From positions 1 to 7,987 of the forward strand of contig JAABQU010000005.1 in the NCBI GenBank assembly GCA_011391285.1: a DNA stretch of 7,987 bases, in the 5' to 3' direction. A program made the position numbers and the translations under genes. The notes beneath the pieces are model-generated. The model did no database searches, was not told where the DNA came from, and saw nothing but the letters and a program-made list of their open reading frames with translations. This DNA comes from Thiobacillus sp. (GTDB lineage: Bacteria; Pseudomonadota; Gammaproteobacteria; Burkholderiales; Thiobacillaceae). Shown piece by piece: positions 6,887 through 7,987 of the stretch (the first letter of the stretch is position 1; the number at the start of each line of letters is the position of its first letter).

Positions 6887-7987
6887 ATGCAGGCGAGACG
6901 TTTCACTCTGCGCACACTCGCTTTTTCCATCTTGTCTGCCACGCTGCTTGGCGGTTGCGCGGGTTTCTCGCCGGACGGCGGCTTCGATGCGATCCAGTCC
7001 GCCTCCCGTGCGCACCTCCAGAAAGACGTGGTCTGGACACGCGACGATGCCAGCCGCAGCCAGACGCAGGCGCGTGTCGACGCACTGCTGGCGCAGCCCC
7101 TGTCGGCGGATGCTGCGGTGCAGATCGCGCTGCTGAATAACCCCGGCCTGCAGGCGGCCTTCAACACGCTCGGCATCGCCGAGGCTGACTGGGTAGCGGC
7201 GCAGCGCCTGCCGAATCCCGGGCTGACCCTCGCCCGAAAGACACGGGGTTCCGAAGTGGAATGGGAGCGAATGCTGCATTTCAGTCTGGCGGCGCTGTTG
7301 ACGATACCGATGCGCGCCGACATCGAGCAGCGCCTGTTCGAGCAGACCCGGCACGAATTGGTGCTGCAGGTGCTGCGGCTGGCGGCCGACACCCGCAAGG
7401 CCTGGGTGGCCGCGGTGGCCGCCGGGCAGTCGGCGCACTACCAGCAGCAGGCGATGGAGGCGGCCGAGGCCGGTGCCGAACTGGCACGCCGCATGGCGCA
7501 GGTGGGCAACTGGAGCCGCCTGAAGCAGGCACGCGAACAGGCGTTCTATGCCGATGCCGCACTGGCGGTGGCGCGCGCCGAACAGGTAAAAAAACAAACG
7601 CACGAGCGCCTGGTTCGGTTGATGGGCCTGCACGGCGCAGACAGGCTGCAATTGCCCGGGCGGCTGCCCGATCTGCCCACAGCCTTGCCGGGGCTGCCGG
7701 ATGTCGAGCAGCAGGCGATGGACTCGCGCCTGGATTTGCAGGCAGTGAAGCTGCAGACCGAGGCACTCGCGAAGAATCTGGGGCTCACGCGCAGCACGCG
7801 CCTCATAAACGTGCTGGAGCTCGGCATCATCAACAACAGCTCGAACGAGGAACCGCAGCAGCGCGGCTACGAAATCAGCTTCGAGCTGCCGCTGTTCGAC
7901 TGGGGAGAGACGCGCGTGGTGCAGGCCGAATCGCGCTATCGCCAGGCACTGGAGCGCGCGCGCGAAACCGCGGTCAACGCGCGTTCC
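6887..7987 (+). CDS. TolC/CzcC-family outer-membrane efflux lipoprotein, 3' partial
   Basis: 367 codons are in view and the frame is open at the window end; family members are usually 420-490 aa. ATG 6887 is chosen because GAGG at 6875-6878 lies 8 nt ahead and gives a basic n-region. An in-frame ATG at 6866 would overlap the previous gene and has no Shine-Dalgarno. The signal peptide ends in a lipobox, L-G-G-C24, so the protein should be lipidated and sent to the outer membrane like CzcC, CusC or NodT-type factors. Family marks are AVQIALLNNPGLQAAF at 77-92 followed by LPNPGL at 108-113, long helical Ala/Gln/Arg stretches of the periplasmic tunnel, and a second half-repeat ending ISFELPLFDWGETR. 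Such proteins form the trimeric exit duct of RND or other tripartite pumps. As third gene of the cassette it probably works with a pump or oxidase encoded past base 7987. Substrate metal cannot be told from this part. Confidence 0.9.
   Translation, partial: MQARRFTLRTLAFSILSATLLGGCAGFSPDGGFDAIQSASRAHLQKDVVWTRDDASRSQTQARVDALLAQPLSADAAVQIALLNNPGLQAAFNTLGIAEADWVAAQRLPNPGLTLARKTRGSEVEWERMLHFSLAALLTIPMRADIEQRLFEQTRHELVLQVLRLAADTRKAWVAAVAAGQSAHYQQQAMEAAEAGAELARRMAQVGNWSRLKQAREQAFYADAALAVARAEQVKKQTHERLVRLMGLHGADRLQLPGRLPDLPTALPGLPDVEQQAMDSRLDLQAVKLQTEALAKNLGLTRSTRLINVLELGIINNSSNEEPQQRGYEISFELPLFDWGETRVVQAESRYRQALERARETAVNARS

Noticed and set aside
6581..7651. Open frame of 356 codons on the minus strand opposite the 97-aa and TolC-type genes
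   Set aside because: The + strand genes have ribosome binding sites, signal peptides and family motifs; the minus frame has none and is low-complexity His/Arg/Leu sequence.

Overview
The window looks like chromosomal DNA from a GC-rich betaproteobacterium. The basis is a 903-residue SecA of proteobacterial type with the C-terminal zinc motif, a divergent DUF721/DciA-type gene upstream of it, strong G/C bias at third codon positions, and a CzcI-like metal-resistance protein of a kind known mainly from Betaproteobacteria. I cannot fix the genus; Nitrosomonadales, Rhodocyclales or Burkholderiales would all fit.

Left part (1-2444). A 5'-truncated gene on the + strand resembles a GT-A/GT2 glycosyltransferase, with a G-x-x-x-N-R-N then DSD layout. 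It runs tail-to-tail, with an 11-bp coding overlap, into a minus-strand PAPS-type sulfotransferase. That gene follows a DUF721/DciA gene in the same direction and they are probably co-transcribed. Together the glycosyltransferase and sulfotransferase suggest surface-glycan synthesis or decoration, an inference from family and position only.

Centre (2445-5624). An 89-bp divergent spacer separates dciA from secA. It holds an extended -10 promoter candidate for secA and three alternating GTGAC/GTCAC elements that can form mutually exclusive hairpins just ahead of the dciA start. secA is complete. A 75-aa conserved-type small protein follows after 13 nt with a clear ribosome binding site, so it is probably in the secA transcript. 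The 138-bp gap after it contains an imperfect dyad without a U tract.

Right part (5625-7987). A 148-aa cysteine-rich cytoplasmic protein of unknown function comes first. Then a three-gene envelope cassette begins: a CzcI-like exported Cys/His protein, a 97-aa exported protein with a Trp/Arg-rich core and His-rich tail, and an outer-membrane lipoprotein of the TolC/CzcC type that runs off the window. The cassette looks like the start of a heavy-metal (copper or Zn/Co/Cd class) efflux or detoxification operon. The inner-membrane pump, membrane-fusion protein or multicopper oxidase that would settle the metal would lie beyond base 7987.

No tRNA, rRNA, CRISPR array, insertion sequence or prophage gene was seen. 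The most notable points are the regulatory RNA-like structures in the two spacers (2445-2533 and 6508-6582), the two uncharacterised small proteins (75 aa and 148 aa), and the 97-aa exported protein of the metal cassette.
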